64,000 nucleotides of DNA from Propionicimonas sp. (GTDB lineage: Bacteria; Actinomycetota; Actinomycetes; Propionibacteriales; Propionibacteriaceae), in assembly GCA_013791955.1 (NCBI GenBank), contig VMSW01000007.1, positions 744,001 to 808,000 of the forward strand, in the 5' to 3' direction. The notes under the pieces are model-generated. The model saw nothing but the letters and a program-made list of their open reading frames with translations, had not been told where the DNA came from and did no database searches. The translations under genes were made by a program, and so were the position numbers. Shown piece by piece: positions 9,231-18,835 of the stretch. Each line of letters starts with the position of its first letter. Positions within the stretch are counted from its first letter, which is position 1.

Positions 9231-10382
9231 GTGGAGTTTTTCTGGATAATTCTTGGCGGCGTCGTGCTGGTGCTGCTGGTCGCTACCCTCACTATCGTTT
9301 TCGGCAAGCAGCGTGCGCTGCCGCCGTCCGATTCGACGCTGGCGCTTTCGCCGGTCGAACCTGAGGCGTCCGATGGCGCTGCCGCGGGGAGCGAGCCCAG
9401 CGCCGCTGCCCCTTCCGCAGTCATCGAGACCGAGTCGGCCTGGCCGGAGGCGGCACCCGAGCCAGCCGCGTCCAGACTCACTCGGCTGCGGCGCCGGCTT
9501 TCGGCCAGCAACAACCCCTTGGCTCGCGGCCTGCTTTCGTTATTGTCTGCCGACCGGCTGGACGCCGAGGCCTGGGACGACCTCGAAGCCACCCTGATCA
9601 CCGCTGACCTGGGGGTAGGGCCTACCCAGGAGTTGATCACTGCGTTGCGCCGAGAACTCGCGATCGATGCGGGCTCGGATCGCGGCCAGGCCAAGCAGGT
9701 GCTGCGCAACGAGCTACTGAGACTGGTCGGCACTGAAGCCGACCGGAGCCTGCACATCACCGGTGCCGATGGCGTGCCCGGGGTGGTGCTGGTGGTTGGA
9801 GTGAACGGCACCGGAAAGACCACCACCGTCGGCAAGCTGGCCAGGGTGCTGGTCTCTGAGGGTCACTCGGTTTTATTGGCTGCGGCCGACACGTTCCGGG
9901 CGGCGGCGGCTGATCAGCTGCAGACCTGGGGTTCACGAGTCGGGGTGGAAGTGGTTCGCGGCCCCGAGGCTGGCGATCCGGCCTCAGTGGCCTTCGATGC
10001 CGTGGCCAAGGGCATCGCCGACGGAGTCGATGTGGTGGTCGTCGACACCGCTGGGCGGCTGCACACCAAAGCCGGGCTGATGGACGAACTGGGCAAGATC
10101 AAGCGGGTAATCGAGCGCAAAGCCCCGGTGACCGAAGTGCTGCTGCTGATCGATGCCACCACCGGTCAGAACGGGCTTGCCCAAGCCAGGGTGTTCGCGG
10201 AAGTGGTTGAGGTCACCGGCATCGTGCTGTCCAAACTCGACGGGTCGGCCAAGGGTGGCATCGTCGTGCCAGTGCAGCGTGAGCTGGGGGTGCCGGTGAA
10301 GCTGATCGGGCTTGGTGAAGGGCCAGATGACCTGGCGCCGTTCGATCCCGAAGGCTTCGTAGACGCCCTCCTTGAGGAGTAA
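9231..10382 (+). CDS. ftsY: Signal recognition particle receptor FtsY
   Basis: FtsY is the membrane-associated SRP receptor GTPase that docks ribosome-SRP complexes at the translocon. The 383-residue protein has an N-terminal hydrophobic segment (about residues 3-24), an acidic Ala-rich linker, then the NG domain. G1 is GVNGTGKTTT (about residues 190-199), G3 is DTAGRLHTK, and SKLDGSAKGG follows. An N-terminal membrane anchor replaces the long acidic A-domain of E. coli FtsY, as is usual in actinobacteria. The GTG start has only a weak, distant ribosome binding site. Confidence 0.95.
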   Translation: MEFFWIILGGVVLVLLVATLTIVFGKQRALPPSDSTLALSPVEPEASDGAAAGSEPSAAAPSAVIETESAWPEAAPEPAASRLTRLRRRLSASNNPLARGLLSLLSADRLDAEAWDDLEATLITADLGVGPTQELITALRRELAIDAGSDRGQAKQVLRNELLRLVGTEADRSLHITGADGVPGVVLVVGVNGTGKTTTVGKLARVLVSEGHSVLLAAADTFRAAAADQLQTWGSRVGVEVVRGPEAGDPASVAFDAVAKGIADGVDVVVVDTAGRLHTKAGLMDELGKIKRVIERKAPVTEVLLLIDATTGQNGLAQARVFAEVVEVTGIVLSKLDGSAKGGIVVPVQRELGVPVKLIGLGEGPDDLAPFDPEGFVDALLEE

Positions 10383-10384
10383 CG

Positions 10385-10873
10385 GTGGAAATCCGTGACG
10401 CTGAGCCCAGTGACCTGCCTGCGATCCTGGAGATCTACAACGAGGCGGTGGCCAACACCACCGCCAGCTGGGACTACGAACCCTGGACGCCGGTGCAGCA
10501 CGCCGACTGGTATGCCCACAAGGCAGAGCTCGGATTTCCGCTGCTGGTAGCCGAGGACGACGGCGTGGTGGTGGGTTATGCGACCTATTCGGCGTTCCGG
10601 GAGAAGATCGGCTACGCCCTCACCCGAGAGCACAGCGTCTACCTGGCGCCGGACGCTCGGGGCCGTGGCATCGGAAAGTTGCTCATGGTCCGACTCATCG
10701 AGGTGGCTCGCCGTGACGGCGTTCACGTGCTCGTCGGGGCGCTGAGTGCCGACAACGAGGCCTCGATTCGGCTGCACGAGTCGCTGGGTTTCGCCGAGGT
10801 GGGTCGGCTGCCGCAGACTGGGCGAAAGTTCGGCCGGTGGCTGGATCTGGTCTACGTGCAGCTGGTGTTGTAG
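10385..10873 (+). CDS. GNAT N-acetyltransferase, phosphinothricin/L-amino-acid acetyltransferase type
   Basis: The 162-residue protein is a GNAT-fold acetyltransferase. It has the pattern of the phosphinothricin/methionine-sulfoximine acetyltransferase family: IYNEAVANTTASWDYEP near the N-terminus, the acetyl-CoA loop ARGRGIGKLL, and ADNEASIRLHESLGF near the C-terminus. The enzymes acetylate the amino group of toxic or ordinary amino acids, and the true substrate cannot be read from sequence. The GTG start is preceded by GAGGAG and lies two bases after ftsY. The family name does not prove herbicide resistance. Confidence 0.82.
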   Translation: MEIRDAEPSDLPAILEIYNEAVANTTASWDYEPWTPVQHADWYAHKAELGFPLLVAEDDGVVVGYATYSAFREKIGYALTREHSVYLAPDARGRGIGKLLMVRLIEVARRDGVHVLVGALSADNEASIRLHESLGFAEVGRLPQTGRKFGRWLDLVYVQLVL

Positions 10874-10938
10874 CGAAACACCATTGCTTTCCCCGCCGGT
10901 AGTATGTGCTTCCGGCCCAATCCAGCGTTAGGGATCTC

Positions 10939-12516
10939 TTGTTCGACACGCTTTCAGATCGCCTTTCTGCGGTCTTCCGCAACCTTCGGGGCAAAGGACG
11001 TCTCAGCGAGGCCGATCTCACCGAGACGCTGCGGGAGATCCGATTGGCGCTGCTCGAAGCCGACGTCAACCTTGGGGTAGTCAAGGAGTTCATCGCCGCG
11101 GTGCGCGAGCGCGCAGTCGGCGTCCAGATCCACGCTGCGCTGAATCCGGCTCAGCAGATCATCCAGATCGTCAACGATGAACTCACCGAGATCCTGGGCG
11201 GGCAAACTCGGCAGCTGCGCTTCGCCAAGCGTCCGCCGACGGTCATCATGCTGGCCGGTCTGCAGGGTGCCGGTAAGACCACCCTGGCCGGCAAGCTGGG
11301 CAAATGGCTCAGAGATCAGGGCCATTCACCGCTGCTGGTGGCCGCCGACCTGCAGCGTCCCAATGCGGTCAATCAGCTTCAGGTGGTTGGCGAGCGGGCC
11401 GGGGTGCATGTCTTCGCCCCAGAACCTGGCAACGGGGTCGGCGACCCGGTGGCCGTGGCGAAGGCGTCGATCGAGCATGCCACCACCAAACTGTACGACG
11501 TCGTGATCGTCGACACGGCGGGCCGGTTGGGCGTGGATGCCGAACTGATGCAGCAGGCGGCTGACATTCGCGATGCCGTAGAGCCGAACGAGATCCTGTT
11601 CGTCGTTGACGCGATGATCGGTCAGGACGCGGTGAACACCGCCAATGCCTTCGCGGCCGGGGTCGGCTTCGACGGCGTGGTGCTTTCCAAGATGGACGGC
11701 GACGCCCGCGGTGGCGCAGCTTTGTCGATCACCAAAGTCACCGGCAAGCCGATCATGTTCGCCTCCAACGGTGAGGGCTTGGACGACTTTGACGCCTTCC
11801 ATCCCGATCGGATGGCCAGCCGCATCCTCGACCTGGGTGACGTGCTGACCCTGATTGAGCAGGCCCAGAAGTCCTTCGACACTGAGGCCAGCGCGAAGGC
11901 GGCTGAGAAGCTGCTGGGCGGCAAGGGCGACTTCGGTCTGGACGACTTCCTGCAGCAGATGCAATCGGTGCGCAAGATGGGGCCGCTGTCGAAGATTCTG
12001 GGGATGATGCCCGGAATGGGGCAGATGAAGGATCAGATCGCCGGCATCGATGAACGCGAGATTGATCGAATCGAGGCAATCATCTATTCGATGACCCCGT
12101 CCGAGCGGTCCGACCCCAAGTTGTTGAATGGCTCGCGGCGCTTGCGAATCGCCAACGGATCGGGCACCAAGGTCTCTGACGTCAATGCCTTGGTGAAGCG
12201 GTTCACCGAAGCCAAGAAGATGATGCAGATGATGGCCGGCGGCATGCCCGGCATGCCCGGAATGCCGGGCATGGCTGGCGGGGGTGCGATCGGCGGTGGC
12301 GGCAAGAAGCGCCAGGCCAGGGCGGCCAAGAAGCGCAAAGGCCCGGCCGGGCCACCGCGTCCGGCTGCTCGTCCTGAGCTTGAGTCGCCGCAGGCATCGC
12401 CGTTCGGCGCAACGGCCGCAGTGCCGCAGGCCGATGTCGCCAAGCAGTTGACCGACTTCCAGTTGCCGCCGGAGTTGCAGCAGCTGTTCAACCCGCAGAA
12501 CAAGGGCCCCAGCTGA
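10939..12516 (+). CDS. ffh: Signal recognition particle protein Ffh (SRP54)
   Basis: Ffh binds 4.5S RNA and the signal sequences of nascent membrane proteins and delivers them to FtsY. The NG domain shows G1 GLQGAGKTT (residues 107-115), DTAGRLGVD and SKMDGDARGG. The methionine-rich M domain ends in a Gly/Met tract (GGMPGMPGMPGMAGG, near residue 433) and a basic tail. The TTG at 10939 is chosen because MFDTLSDRL is the standard start and AGGGA lies just upstream. An ATG at 10906 would add eleven unconserved residues. Length is about 525 residues. Confidence 0.95.
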   Translation: MFDTLSDRLSAVFRNLRGKGRLSEADLTETLREIRLALLEADVNLGVVKEFIAAVRERAVGVQIHAALNPAQQIIQIVNDELTEILGGQTRQLRFAKRPPTVIMLAGLQGAGKTTLAGKLGKWLRDQGHSPLLVAADLQRPNAVNQLQVVGERAGVHVFAPEPGNGVGDPVAVAKASIEHATTKLYDVVIVDTAGRLGVDAELMQQAADIRDAVEPNEILFVVDAMIGQDAVNTANAFAAGVGFDGVVLSKMDGDARGGAALSITKVTGKPIMFASNGEGLDDFDAFHPDRMASRILDLGDVLTLIEQAQKSFDTEASAKAAEKLLGGKGDFGLDDFLQQMQSVRKMGPLSKILGMMPGMGQMKDQIAGIDEREIDRIEAIIYSMTPSERSDPKLLNGSRRLRIANGSGTKVSDVNALVKRFTEAKKMMQMMAGGMPGMPGMPGMAGGGAIGGGGKKRQARAAKKRKGPAGPPRPAARPELESPQASPFGATAAVPQADVAKQLTDFQLPPELQQLFNPQNKGPS

Positions 12517-12674
12517 ATCTCTGCCCGCGTCTGAGTTAGGTGGGCCGTCAAGCCGGCGCAAACGAGTTGGCGTTTCCGTGTTACCTATTGACCCCTGCTG
12601 GCCAGTTACAGGTGGAATGCTCATCTCTGGCGGGCCGCCACCGGTGGCCCAGGTGAGCCCCTAGGGAGGCCGCT

Positions 12675-13223
12675 GTGGGGGCGAATGCTCAGCAGGCCGG
12701 GTCGGCGGCAGCATCCGAAGTTGCGCCCGACCCGCTGGATACCCACGGCGTGGTGGTCCGCTACGAGCGGATGGTCTACGGGATCGCGCTGAGTCACACC
12801 CAATGCCGCGGGGACGCTGACGACGTCTTTCAGGAGGTTTTCCTTGCCTACCATCGCCGCCAGCCGCCCTGCCGCAGCGAAGAACACCGCAAAGCCTGGT
12901 TGATCACCACGGCCCTCAACTGCGCCCGCCAGTTGGCTGGCAGTTCGTGGCGCACCAGGATCGTGCCGCTAACCGCCGATGTTCGCGACTCGACCCCGCA
13001 GCAATTCGAGTTCGCAACTCTGGAGCAGAACATGCTGTTCGCCGCCCTGCGGGCATTGCCGCCGTCCTATCGCGCGGTGCTTTTTCTCTTCTACTTCGAA
13101 GACCTCCCGATCGCGCAGGTCGCTGAGGTGCTGGACCTGTCGGCGGCCACGGTGAAGATGCGGCTGTCGCGGGGCAGGCGTTTGATGCGAGACCGACTCA
13201 CTGGAGGTGTGTTCGATGAATGA
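12675..13223 (+). CDS. ECF-type RNA polymerase sigma factor
   Basis: The 182-residue protein is a group IV (extracytoplasmic function) sigma factor, which directs RNA polymerase to a small regulon in response to an envelope signal. Region 2 contains DADDVFQEVFLAYHRR, and region 4 contains LPPSYRAVLFLFYFEDLPI followed by an HTH ending in TVKMRLSRGRRLMRDRL. The GTG start has AGGGAGG five bases upstream. It overlaps the following membrane beta-propeller gene by eight bases, the arrangement normally seen between an ECF sigma factor and its anti-sigma partner. Its target promoters are unknown. Confidence 0.9.
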   Translation: MGANAQQAGSAAASEVAPDPLDTHGVVVRYERMVYGIALSHTQCRGDADDVFQEVFLAYHRRQPPCRSEEHRKAWLITTALNCARQLAGSSWRTRIVPLTADVRDSTPQQFEFATLEQNMLFAALRALPPSYRAVLFLFYFEDLPIAQVAEVLDLSAATVKMRLSRGRRLMRDRLTGGVFDE

Positions 13224-15231
13224 CGAAATCTTCGCCGCAATGGTTGAGCAAATGCGCCCGGAGCAGTCGGTGCTGGCGGAACTGCGAACCCAGATCGATG
13301 CGGAAAGCCCCGCTGGGCTGTCCGTCGGCACCGCTGCCACTGGCCAGGGCAAGCTCTCCCATCCGCGTTGGGGGCTGGCACTGGCCGCAGCTGTGCTTGC
13401 GGTGGCATTGGTGGTGCCTGCGCTGAGTGGTGGCTGGCCCTTCGCCCCAGGTGGTGCGACCGTGGAGTCCGACGCCAACACGGTGACGGCGGCCGACTAC
13501 GCCACTTTGTATCGGGCGGTCTCGGACTCAGCGACCAAGTGGGCCGGCACAGATGATGTCGTTGTTGGGGACAGCTCCACTTCGAGGGCGGAGTATGGTC
13601 CGGCCCCGACGGCCTCGAGCGGGAAGACGAACGTCCAGATCGACGGGATCGATGAGGGCGACATCGTCAAGAGCGATGGCCGCGTCATCTATGTGGCCAC
13701 CGGGAAACAGGTCGCCATCGTGGCTGCCGATGGCGACCAAACCCGCGAATTGGGCCGCATCGACACTTCCACTGGCGGGGCGGGTAAACCGAGCCAGGCG
13801 CAAAACAGCTTGCAGGGGCCGGTGGTGGAGTTGGTATTGCGCGGCTCCACGCTGGTAGTGCTGGTCATTGAGTACCGGCCGCGGGCTTCCGCACTGCCCA
13901 GCGGATTCCCGGGGACGCGGGGTCCCACCTACCTGCCCCTGGACGCGGCTCTCACCAAGGCGCTGATCTATGACGTCTCCGATCCAGCGGCGCCGCGCTA
14001 TCTCACCAGCCTGGGTCAAAGCGGGGCGCTGGTCACCACTCGGCTTGCCGGTGATCTGCTCTACGTGGTGACTGAATACCTGATCGCCGACAAGGACTCC
14101 GTGAAGCCTGACGATCCGCAGACCTTCGTGCCGGTGCTCACCAAGGATGAAGCGGTCAGCGCGGCCAAGCCAGCCGACTGCGGAATCATGCCGGCGCCGG
14201 ACGGACCGCGCTATGCCGTAGTGAGCAGCATCGATTTGGGCAGTCGCGCCCGGGTGGATACCGAGTCAGTCTTTGGTGGGTCAGCCACGGTCTTCATGAG
14301 CGTCGACAACCTCTACCTGGCCGCCGGGCAATGGGACGCATCGAAGGCTGAGGCCGGCAAAGCCGGGGCTCCGAAAGACCTGGAGCAGGTGACGCTCACC
14401 CAGCTGGCCCGAATCGCCATCGACGCTGGGAAGCTCACCTTGGCAGCCCAGGGGGCAGTGCCGGGCACAGTGCTCAACCAGTTCGCCCTGGATGAGTACG
14501 AGGGGAAGCTGCGGGTGGTCACCAGCATCGAGGGGCAGAGTCGGCAGGGTCGCTGGGAGCGGCGCGCGGCGCTGTTCGTCCTTGGGGCCAACCTGAAGCC
14601 GGTCGGCTCGATCTCGTCGCTGGTCAAAGGTGAGACGGTTCAATCGGTGCGGTTCGCCGGGCCGGTGGGTTACGTGGTGACCTTCAAGCAAGTCGACCCG
14701 CTGTTCGCGATCGATCTGAGCGATCCGGCCAAGCCAAAGGTGCTCAGCGCTTTGAAGATCCCTGGCTTCAGCACCTACCTGCACCCGTGGAGCGATGGTG
14801 ATTTGCTCGGTCTTGGTCGTAGCGCCAACAACAAGGGTCAGCAGAGCGGTCTGAAGCTCGCCATGTTTGACGTGACCGATCCGCTCGCGGTGCGCGAAAG
14901 TGCGTCGCTGCCGGTTCGCGGCGACGACTCTGAAGCGCTAACCGAGCACAAGGCCGTCCTGGTCGATACCGGTACCGGTCTGATCGGATTCCCGATCAGC
15001 TCGTGGTCCTCAGAAGAGTTGAAGCTGAGCTACGCGGTGTATCGGTATTCGCCGGGGACCGGCTTCACGCTGGCGAAGAAGATCACCCTCAGTTCGTCCG
15101 CCCAATCTCAGGCCGACGCAGTTCGCGGGCTGCTCATTGGTGGTCACCTCTACCTCGCCAGCGCAGGTTCGGTGACCAGCTACCGCAGCGACTCCTTCCA
15201 GGCTGTGGTGAAGGTGACCCTGGGCCGCTGA
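13216..15231 (+). CDS. Membrane-anchored beta-propeller domain protein, possible sigma-factor partner
   Basis: The 671-residue protein has a cytoplasmic N-terminal segment of about 50 residues, one transmembrane helix (about residues 53-73), and a large extracytoplasmic domain. That domain resembles the secreted beta-propeller family (COG4880/PF09826): NVQIDGIDEGDIVKSDGR and YVATGKQVAIV are typical, and repeated LYVVT, YLAAG and LGLGR strand pairs follow. It overlaps the upstream ECF sigma gene and has its own GGAGGTG ribosome binding site. The short cytoplasmic tail could act as an anti-sigma segment, but no zinc-binding HxxxCxxC motif is visible, so that role is inference. Confidence 0.8.
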   Translation: MNDEIFAAMVEQMRPEQSVLAELRTQIDAESPAGLSVGTAATGQGKLSHPRWGLALAAAVLAVALVVPALSGGWPFAPGGATVESDANTVTAADYATLYRAVSDSATKWAGTDDVVVGDSSTSRAEYGPAPTASSGKTNVQIDGIDEGDIVKSDGRVIYVATGKQVAIVAADGDQTRELGRIDTSTGGAGKPSQAQNSLQGPVVELVLRGSTLVVLVIEYRPRASALPSGFPGTRGPTYLPLDAALTKALIYDVSDPAAPRYLTSLGQSGALVTTRLAGDLLYVVTEYLIADKDSVKPDDPQTFVPVLTKDEAVSAAKPADCGIMPAPDGPRYAVVSSIDLGSRARVDTESVFGGSATVFMSVDNLYLAAGQWDASKAEAGKAGAPKDLEQVTLTQLARIAIDAGKLTLAAQGAVPGTVLNQFALDEYEGKLRVVTSIEGQSRQGRWERRAALFVLGANLKPVGSISSLVKGETVQSVRFAGPVGYVVTFKQVDPLFAIDLSDPAKPKVLSALKIPGFSTYLHPWSDGDLLGLGRSANNKGQQSGLKLAMFDVTDPLAVRESASLPVRGDDSEALTEHKAVLVDTGTGLIGFPISSWSSEELKLSYAVYRYSPGTGFTLAKKITLSSSAQSQADAVRGLLIGGHLYLASAGSVTSYRSDSFQAVVKVTLGR

Positions 15232-15276
15232 ACTGCGGGGGTCCCTTTGCTGGGCGAATCCGCTAACCTCCCGACC

Positions 15277-16449
15277 ATGGATCAGCAGCACGCTCCGCTG
15301 GGCTTGGGAGAACCCGAGTTCTTCGTCCACTCCCACGGTGTCGCAGAACCTTCCGGCCCTCTCCACAAGGGGGCGCTCCACCTGCAGGGGGTGATCCTCC
15401 CCGATGGTGAGGTTGGTGAGCTGTGGGTCGTTGATGGCGTGCTGCGCACTGAACCGGTAGCCGATGCGGTGACTGTTTGTCGTGGTGCCTGGATCATGCC
15501 AGGGCTAGTGGACGCGCATTGCCACGTCGGGCTGGGTCCGCACGGCCCGGTGCCCAATGAAGTCGCCGAAGCCCAAGCGGTCACCGATCGGGAGGCTGGC
15601 ACCTTGCTGATCCGCGACGCCGGGTCGCCGATCGATACCCGTTGGATTGATGATCGCCCCGACCTGCCGCGGATCGTCCGGGCCGGCCGACACATCGCCC
15701 GTACCAAGCGCTACCTGCGCAATTACGCCAACGAAGTCGAACCCGAAGAACTCATTGACGAGGTGGCTCGCCAGGCGGTCGTCGGTGATGGCTGGGTGAA
15801 GCTGGTGGGGGACTGGATCGACCGCGACAGCGGCGACCTGGGCCCACTGTGGCCAGCTGAGGTGGCAACCGCAGCCATCGCCAAGGCCCACGAACTCGGC
15901 GCTCGGGTGACGGCACACTGCTTCGGGGAAGAATCGGTGCAGCAACTGGTTCGCGCTGGCATCGACGGCATCGAGCACGGCACCGGCCTGGATCCGGCGA
16001 CGATCGAGTTGATGGCCGACCGGGGGGTGGCGCTGGTGCCCACCATGATCAATCTGGAGAACTTCCCGGCCTTCGCCGATGCTGGCGAGGAGAAGTTCCC
16101 TCGGTATGCCGCCCACATGCGTGACCTGTATGAGCGTCGTTACCAGACCCTCGGGGCCGCGGTGGAGGCCGGGGTGCCAGTTTTCGCCGGGACGGATGCT
16201 GGCGGCACCATCCCGCACGGGTTGATTGCTGCCGAGGTGGAATTGCTGGCCAAGCTTGGCGGAGTCGACTTCGCCTTGGGGGCTGCCTCCTGGCGGGCCA
16301 GAAATTGGCTGGGGGCGCCGGAGTTGGCTGATGGCCAGTGGGCTGATCTGGTGGTCTACGCCGCTGACCCGAGACGTGAGTTGGCCGTCCTGGCCCATCC
16401 GGAACTGGTGATCCTGCGCGGTCGAGTGGTGGCCGGACCGGTTGGCTGA
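15277..16449 (+). CDS. Metal-dependent amidohydrolase (imidazolonepropionase/prolidase-like)
   Basis: The product is a TIM-barrel amidohydrolase of 390 residues. The metal-binding H81-C-H83 pair lies in GLVDAHCHVG. A second metal ligand is in TAHCFGEE, another in GIEHGTGL, and the catalytic aspartate is in FAGTDAGG. The family hydrolyses amide or cyclic-amide bonds in small molecules, and the substrate is not identifiable here. ATG at 15277 lacks a ribosome binding site but begins the conserved region. An upstream in-frame start at 15247 is less likely. The gene may be leaderless or read from the beta-propeller transcript. Confidence 0.82.
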   Translation: MDQQHAPLGLGEPEFFVHSHGVAEPSGPLHKGALHLQGVILPDGEVGELWVVDGVLRTEPVADAVTVCRGAWIMPGLVDAHCHVGLGPHGPVPNEVAEAQAVTDREAGTLLIRDAGSPIDTRWIDDRPDLPRIVRAGRHIARTKRYLRNYANEVEPEELIDEVARQAVVGDGWVKLVGDWIDRDSGDLGPLWPAEVATAAIAKAHELGARVTAHCFGEESVQQLVRAGIDGIEHGTGLDPATIELMADRGVALVPTMINLENFPAFADAGEEKFPRYAAHMRDLYERRYQTLGAAVEAGVPVFAGTDAGGTIPHGLIAAEVELLAKLGGVDFALGAASWRARNWLGAPELADGQWADLVVYAADPRRELAVLAHPELVILRGRVVAGPVG

Positions 16450-16675
16450 GCCTTCGGGGTGCCAATGGTGGGTGCGGCAGACGGCGCCGGTTCGCCCAAG
16501 GTGGTGCCGGTCTGGCAGAATGGCCTGCGCATCTGTGCCGTGGCGCCCTCTCTCGTGTCCGCGTGCATTTGATCCATCCGGGTTCGTTCGTCGTTGCCCC
16601 ACAGCGCCGACCGGAACCACCCGTTCGGGCCGGTGACGTTACCGGTCCTAGTTCTGCACAGGAGAAACCACACCC
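16450..16675 (+). promoter_or_regulatory. Leader/promoter region of the rpsP operon
   Basis: This 226-bp gap separates the amidohydrolase from rpsP. A -10-like CAGAAT is at 16516-16521, with TTCGCC 19 bases upstream as a poor -35 candidate. A small CCGGT/ACCGG inverted repeat lies near 16631-16647, and AGGAGA (16660-16665) is the rpsP ribosome binding site. The promoter call is by eye only. Confidence 0.4.
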
Positions 16676-17161
16676 GTGGCTGTCAAAATTCGACTGAAGC
16701 GGCTCGGCAAGATCCGCTCACCTCACTACCGCATTGTCGTCATGGATGCCCGCGCCAAGCGGGACGGCCGGGCGATCGAGGAAATCGGCCTCTACCACCC
16801 GAAGAACGACCCGTCGGTAATCAGGGTCAACTCCGAGCGGGCCCAGTACTGGCTAGGCGTTGGTGCCCAGCCCACTGAAGCTGTCGTTGCGATCTTCAAG
16901 CGCACCGGCGATTGGCAGAAGTTCAGCGGCGACACCAGCCCGTCCGGTGTTGACCCGCAGCCGCCGCGTCCAGACAAGGTGGCCATCTTCAATGCCGCCC
17001 TGGCTGAGGCCGACGACCAGCCCGCCACTTCGGCCATCTCGAAGGCGAAGAAGGGCAAGAAGGCTGAAGCCGAGGCTGCCGAAGAGGCTGCCGTTGAAGC
17101 TCCCGCCGAGGTCGAGGCTCCGGCCGAGGCTGAAGCCCCGGCAAAGGCTGAAGAGGCCTGA
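16676..17161 (+). CDS. rpsP: 30S ribosomal protein S16 with long acidic C-terminal extension
   Basis: S16 is a structural protein of the small subunit. The first about 85 residues match the family ([40 protein letters not shown]). The 161-residue length is about twice that of E. coli S16. The extra part is an Ala/Glu-rich low-complexity tail (repeats of EAPAE type) preceded by a [10 protein letters not shown] stretch. Such tails are common in actinobacteria. The GTG start is ten bases after AGGAGA. The gene is followed by khpA, rimM and trmD, the standard ribosome-maturation group. Confidence 0.95.
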   Translation: MAVKIRLKRLGKIRSPHYRIVVMDARAKRDGRAIEEIGLYHPKNDPSVIRVNSERAQYWLGVGAQPTEAVVAIFKRTGDWQKFSGDTSPSGVDPQPPRPDKVAIFNAALAEADDQPATSAISKAKKGKKAEAEAAEEAAVEAPAEVEAPAEAEAPAKAEEA

Positions 17162-17163
17162 CG

Positions 17164-17418
17164 GTGCTTACCGACGCACTGGAGCACCTGGTTCGTGGCC
17201 TGGTGCCCAACCCGGATGATGTCCGGGTGCGGGAGTACGACCGTGGGCGCGTCCGCACCATTGAGGTGCGGGTGCATCCAGAAGACATCGGCAAGGTCAT
17301 CGGTCGTCAGGGCCGCACCGCAAGCGCGCTGCGTACCGTGATCGCCGCCCTGGCCGGACGAGAGCAGGTTCGCATCGATTTCGTCGATGTCGACCGGCAG
17401 ACCCGTCGTCGTCGCTGA
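17164..17418 (+). CDS. khpA: KH-domain RNA-binding protein KhpA
   Basis: This is an 84-residue, single KH-domain protein. The GKVIGRQGRTASALRTVI segment is the GxxG RNA-binding loop with its flanking helices. KhpA homologs bind diverse RNAs and, with KhpB, influence division and cell length in Gram-positives. The gene sits two bases after rpsP and ahead of rimM, which is the conserved context of this family. The GTG start is internal to the operon with no separate promoter. Confidence 0.92.
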   Translation: MLTDALEHLVRGLVPNPDDVRVREYDRGRVRTIEVRVHPEDIGKVIGRQGRTASALRTVIAALAGREQVRIDFVDVDRQTRRRR

Positions 17419-17446
17419 ATAGCAGCTCCCTTCGGGGGGCCCATCT

Positions 17447-17478
17447 ACCGCCCCGTCCGCAGTATGCGGCGGGGCGGT
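17447..17478 (+). terminator. Stem-loop between khpA and rimM
   Basis: ACCGCCCCG and CGGGGCGGT form a 9-bp stem that continues inward as CCGC/GCGG with one bulged T. The trailing TCGGTATTTATGG is only weakly T-rich. It could partly terminate or process the rpsP-khpA transcript before rimM. Confidence 0.5.
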
Positions 17479-17497
17479 CGGTATTTATGGAGGTCAG

Positions 17498-18010
17498 ATG
17501 AGCCAGCTAGTGGTCGTAGGCGTGGTCGGTCGTCCGCACGGGTTGCGAGGCGAGGTGACGGTGCGTCCCCACACCGACCAGGTCGAGGAACGGTTTGCCG
17601 ATGGCGCGCAGTTCGCATTCGAGGGGCGCCAACTCACGGTGGCTAGCCACAGCTGGACCCAGGGGCGGCTGGTGGTCGGCTTTGCTGGCGTAACTGACCG
17701 TTCCGGGGCTGAAGGCCTGCGTGGCGTGGAGCTATGGGCTGAGGCCAGCCAGGCAGAACTCGGCGAAGATGAGTTTCACGACACCGTGCTGGTGGGTTTG
17801 ACGGCGGTGGATCCTGCTGGGCTCCACTTAGGCGAAGTGATCGGGGTTCAACATCATCCCGCCCAGGATCTGCTGGTGGTGCGTACCTCCGCCGGCGAGC
17901 GGCTGGTCCCTTTCGTGAGTGAGCTGGTGCCTGAGGTGGATCCGCAGAACCGGCGGCTGGTGATCAATCCAATTCCGGGGCTGCTTAGCGAGGTGCCCGA
18001 TGAGGATTGA
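17498..18010 (+). CDS. rimM: Ribosome maturation factor RimM
   Basis: RimM assists assembly of the 30S head domain and binds S19. The 170-residue protein starts with [18 protein letters not shown], the standard N-terminal barrel motif, and ends with a PRC-barrel domain containing [16 protein letters not shown]. The ATG start is preceded by GGAGGT. Its stop overlaps the trmD start (ATGAGGATTGA), so the two are translationally coupled. Confidence 0.94.
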   Translation: MSQLVVVGVVGRPHGLRGEVTVRPHTDQVEERFADGAQFAFEGRQLTVASHSWTQGRLVVGFAGVTDRSGAEGLRGVELWAEASQAELGEDEFHDTVLVGLTAVDPAGLHLGEVIGVQHHPAQDLLVVRTSAGERLVPFVSELVPEVDPQNRRLVINPIPGLLSEVPDED

Positions 18011-18716
18011 CCTGATCAGCATCTTCCCTGACTATTTCGCGCCATTGCAGTTGTCCTTGGTGGGCAAGGCGATCAGCACCGGCCTGGTGGACGTCGGCGT
18101 CCACGATCTGCGCGATTGGACCCACGATCGGCATCGGAGCGTTGACGACACCCCCTACGGCGGCGGTGCTGGCATGGTGATGAAGCCCGAGCCTTGGGGA
18201 GAGGCCCTGGACACCCTCGTCCCGGACGGTGGGCCGACCCCGATCCTGGTGGTGCCGACCCCAGCTGGACAGCCGTTTCGGCAGGCCTTGGCCGCAGAGT
18301 TGGCCCAGGCCGATTGGCTGGTGTTCGCCTGTGGCCGTTATGAGGGCATCGACGCCCGGGTGATGGAACACGCTCGAACGCGGCTGGTGGTCCGGGAAGT
18401 CAGCCTCGGTGATTACGTCCTCAACGGCGGAGAAGTGGCTGCTTTGGCGATCATCGAAGCCGTGGTGCGGCTGCTACCGGGGGTGGTCGGTAACCCCGAG
18501 TCACTGGTCGAGGAATCCCATGGGGCCGACTTGGACGGACTGCTGGAATACCCGGTCTACACCAAACCTGCGTCCTGGAGAGGCCTGGAGGTGCCGCCGG
18601 TGCTGCTTAGCGGTCATCACGGCGAAGTGACCAAGTGGCGAGCCGAGCAGGCGCTCCGGATCACTGCCGAGCGGCGGCCAGATCTCCTAAAAGGGCCTGA
18701 ATTAGGAAACGTCTAG
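18000..18716 (+). CDS. trmD: tRNA (guanine(37)-N1)-methyltransferase TrmD
   Basis: TrmD methylates G37 of tRNAs to prevent frameshifting. It is a SPOUT-fold, knotted dimeric enzyme. The 238-residue protein shows the SPOUT signatures [21 protein letters not shown] and [11 protein letters not shown], which form the trefoil knot and SAM pocket. The start overlaps rimM. In most actinobacteria rplS follows directly, but here the sdhCAB genes and one membrane-protein gene lie between. Confidence 0.95.
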   Translation: MRIDLISIFPDYFAPLQLSLVGKAISTGLVDVGVHDLRDWTHDRHRSVDDTPYGGGAGMVMKPEPWGEALDTLVPDGGPTPILVVPTPAGQPFRQALAAELAQADWLVFACGRYEGIDARVMEHARTRLVVREVSLGDYVLNGGEVAALAIIEAVVRLLPGVVGNPESLVEESHGADLDGLLEYPVYTKPASWRGLEVPPVLLSGHHGEVTKWRAEQALRITAERRPDLLKGPELGNV

Positions 18717-18835
18717 GTTTCAAAATCATCCTATTAGGCCTAGCCGGGCCCAGTTCGTCCACATTGTGAGACAGCTGAGTCGGCCATGTCTGCCCATGGG
18801 CCAAACAGCGCCGCCAACTCACTAGGGTGTGCACC

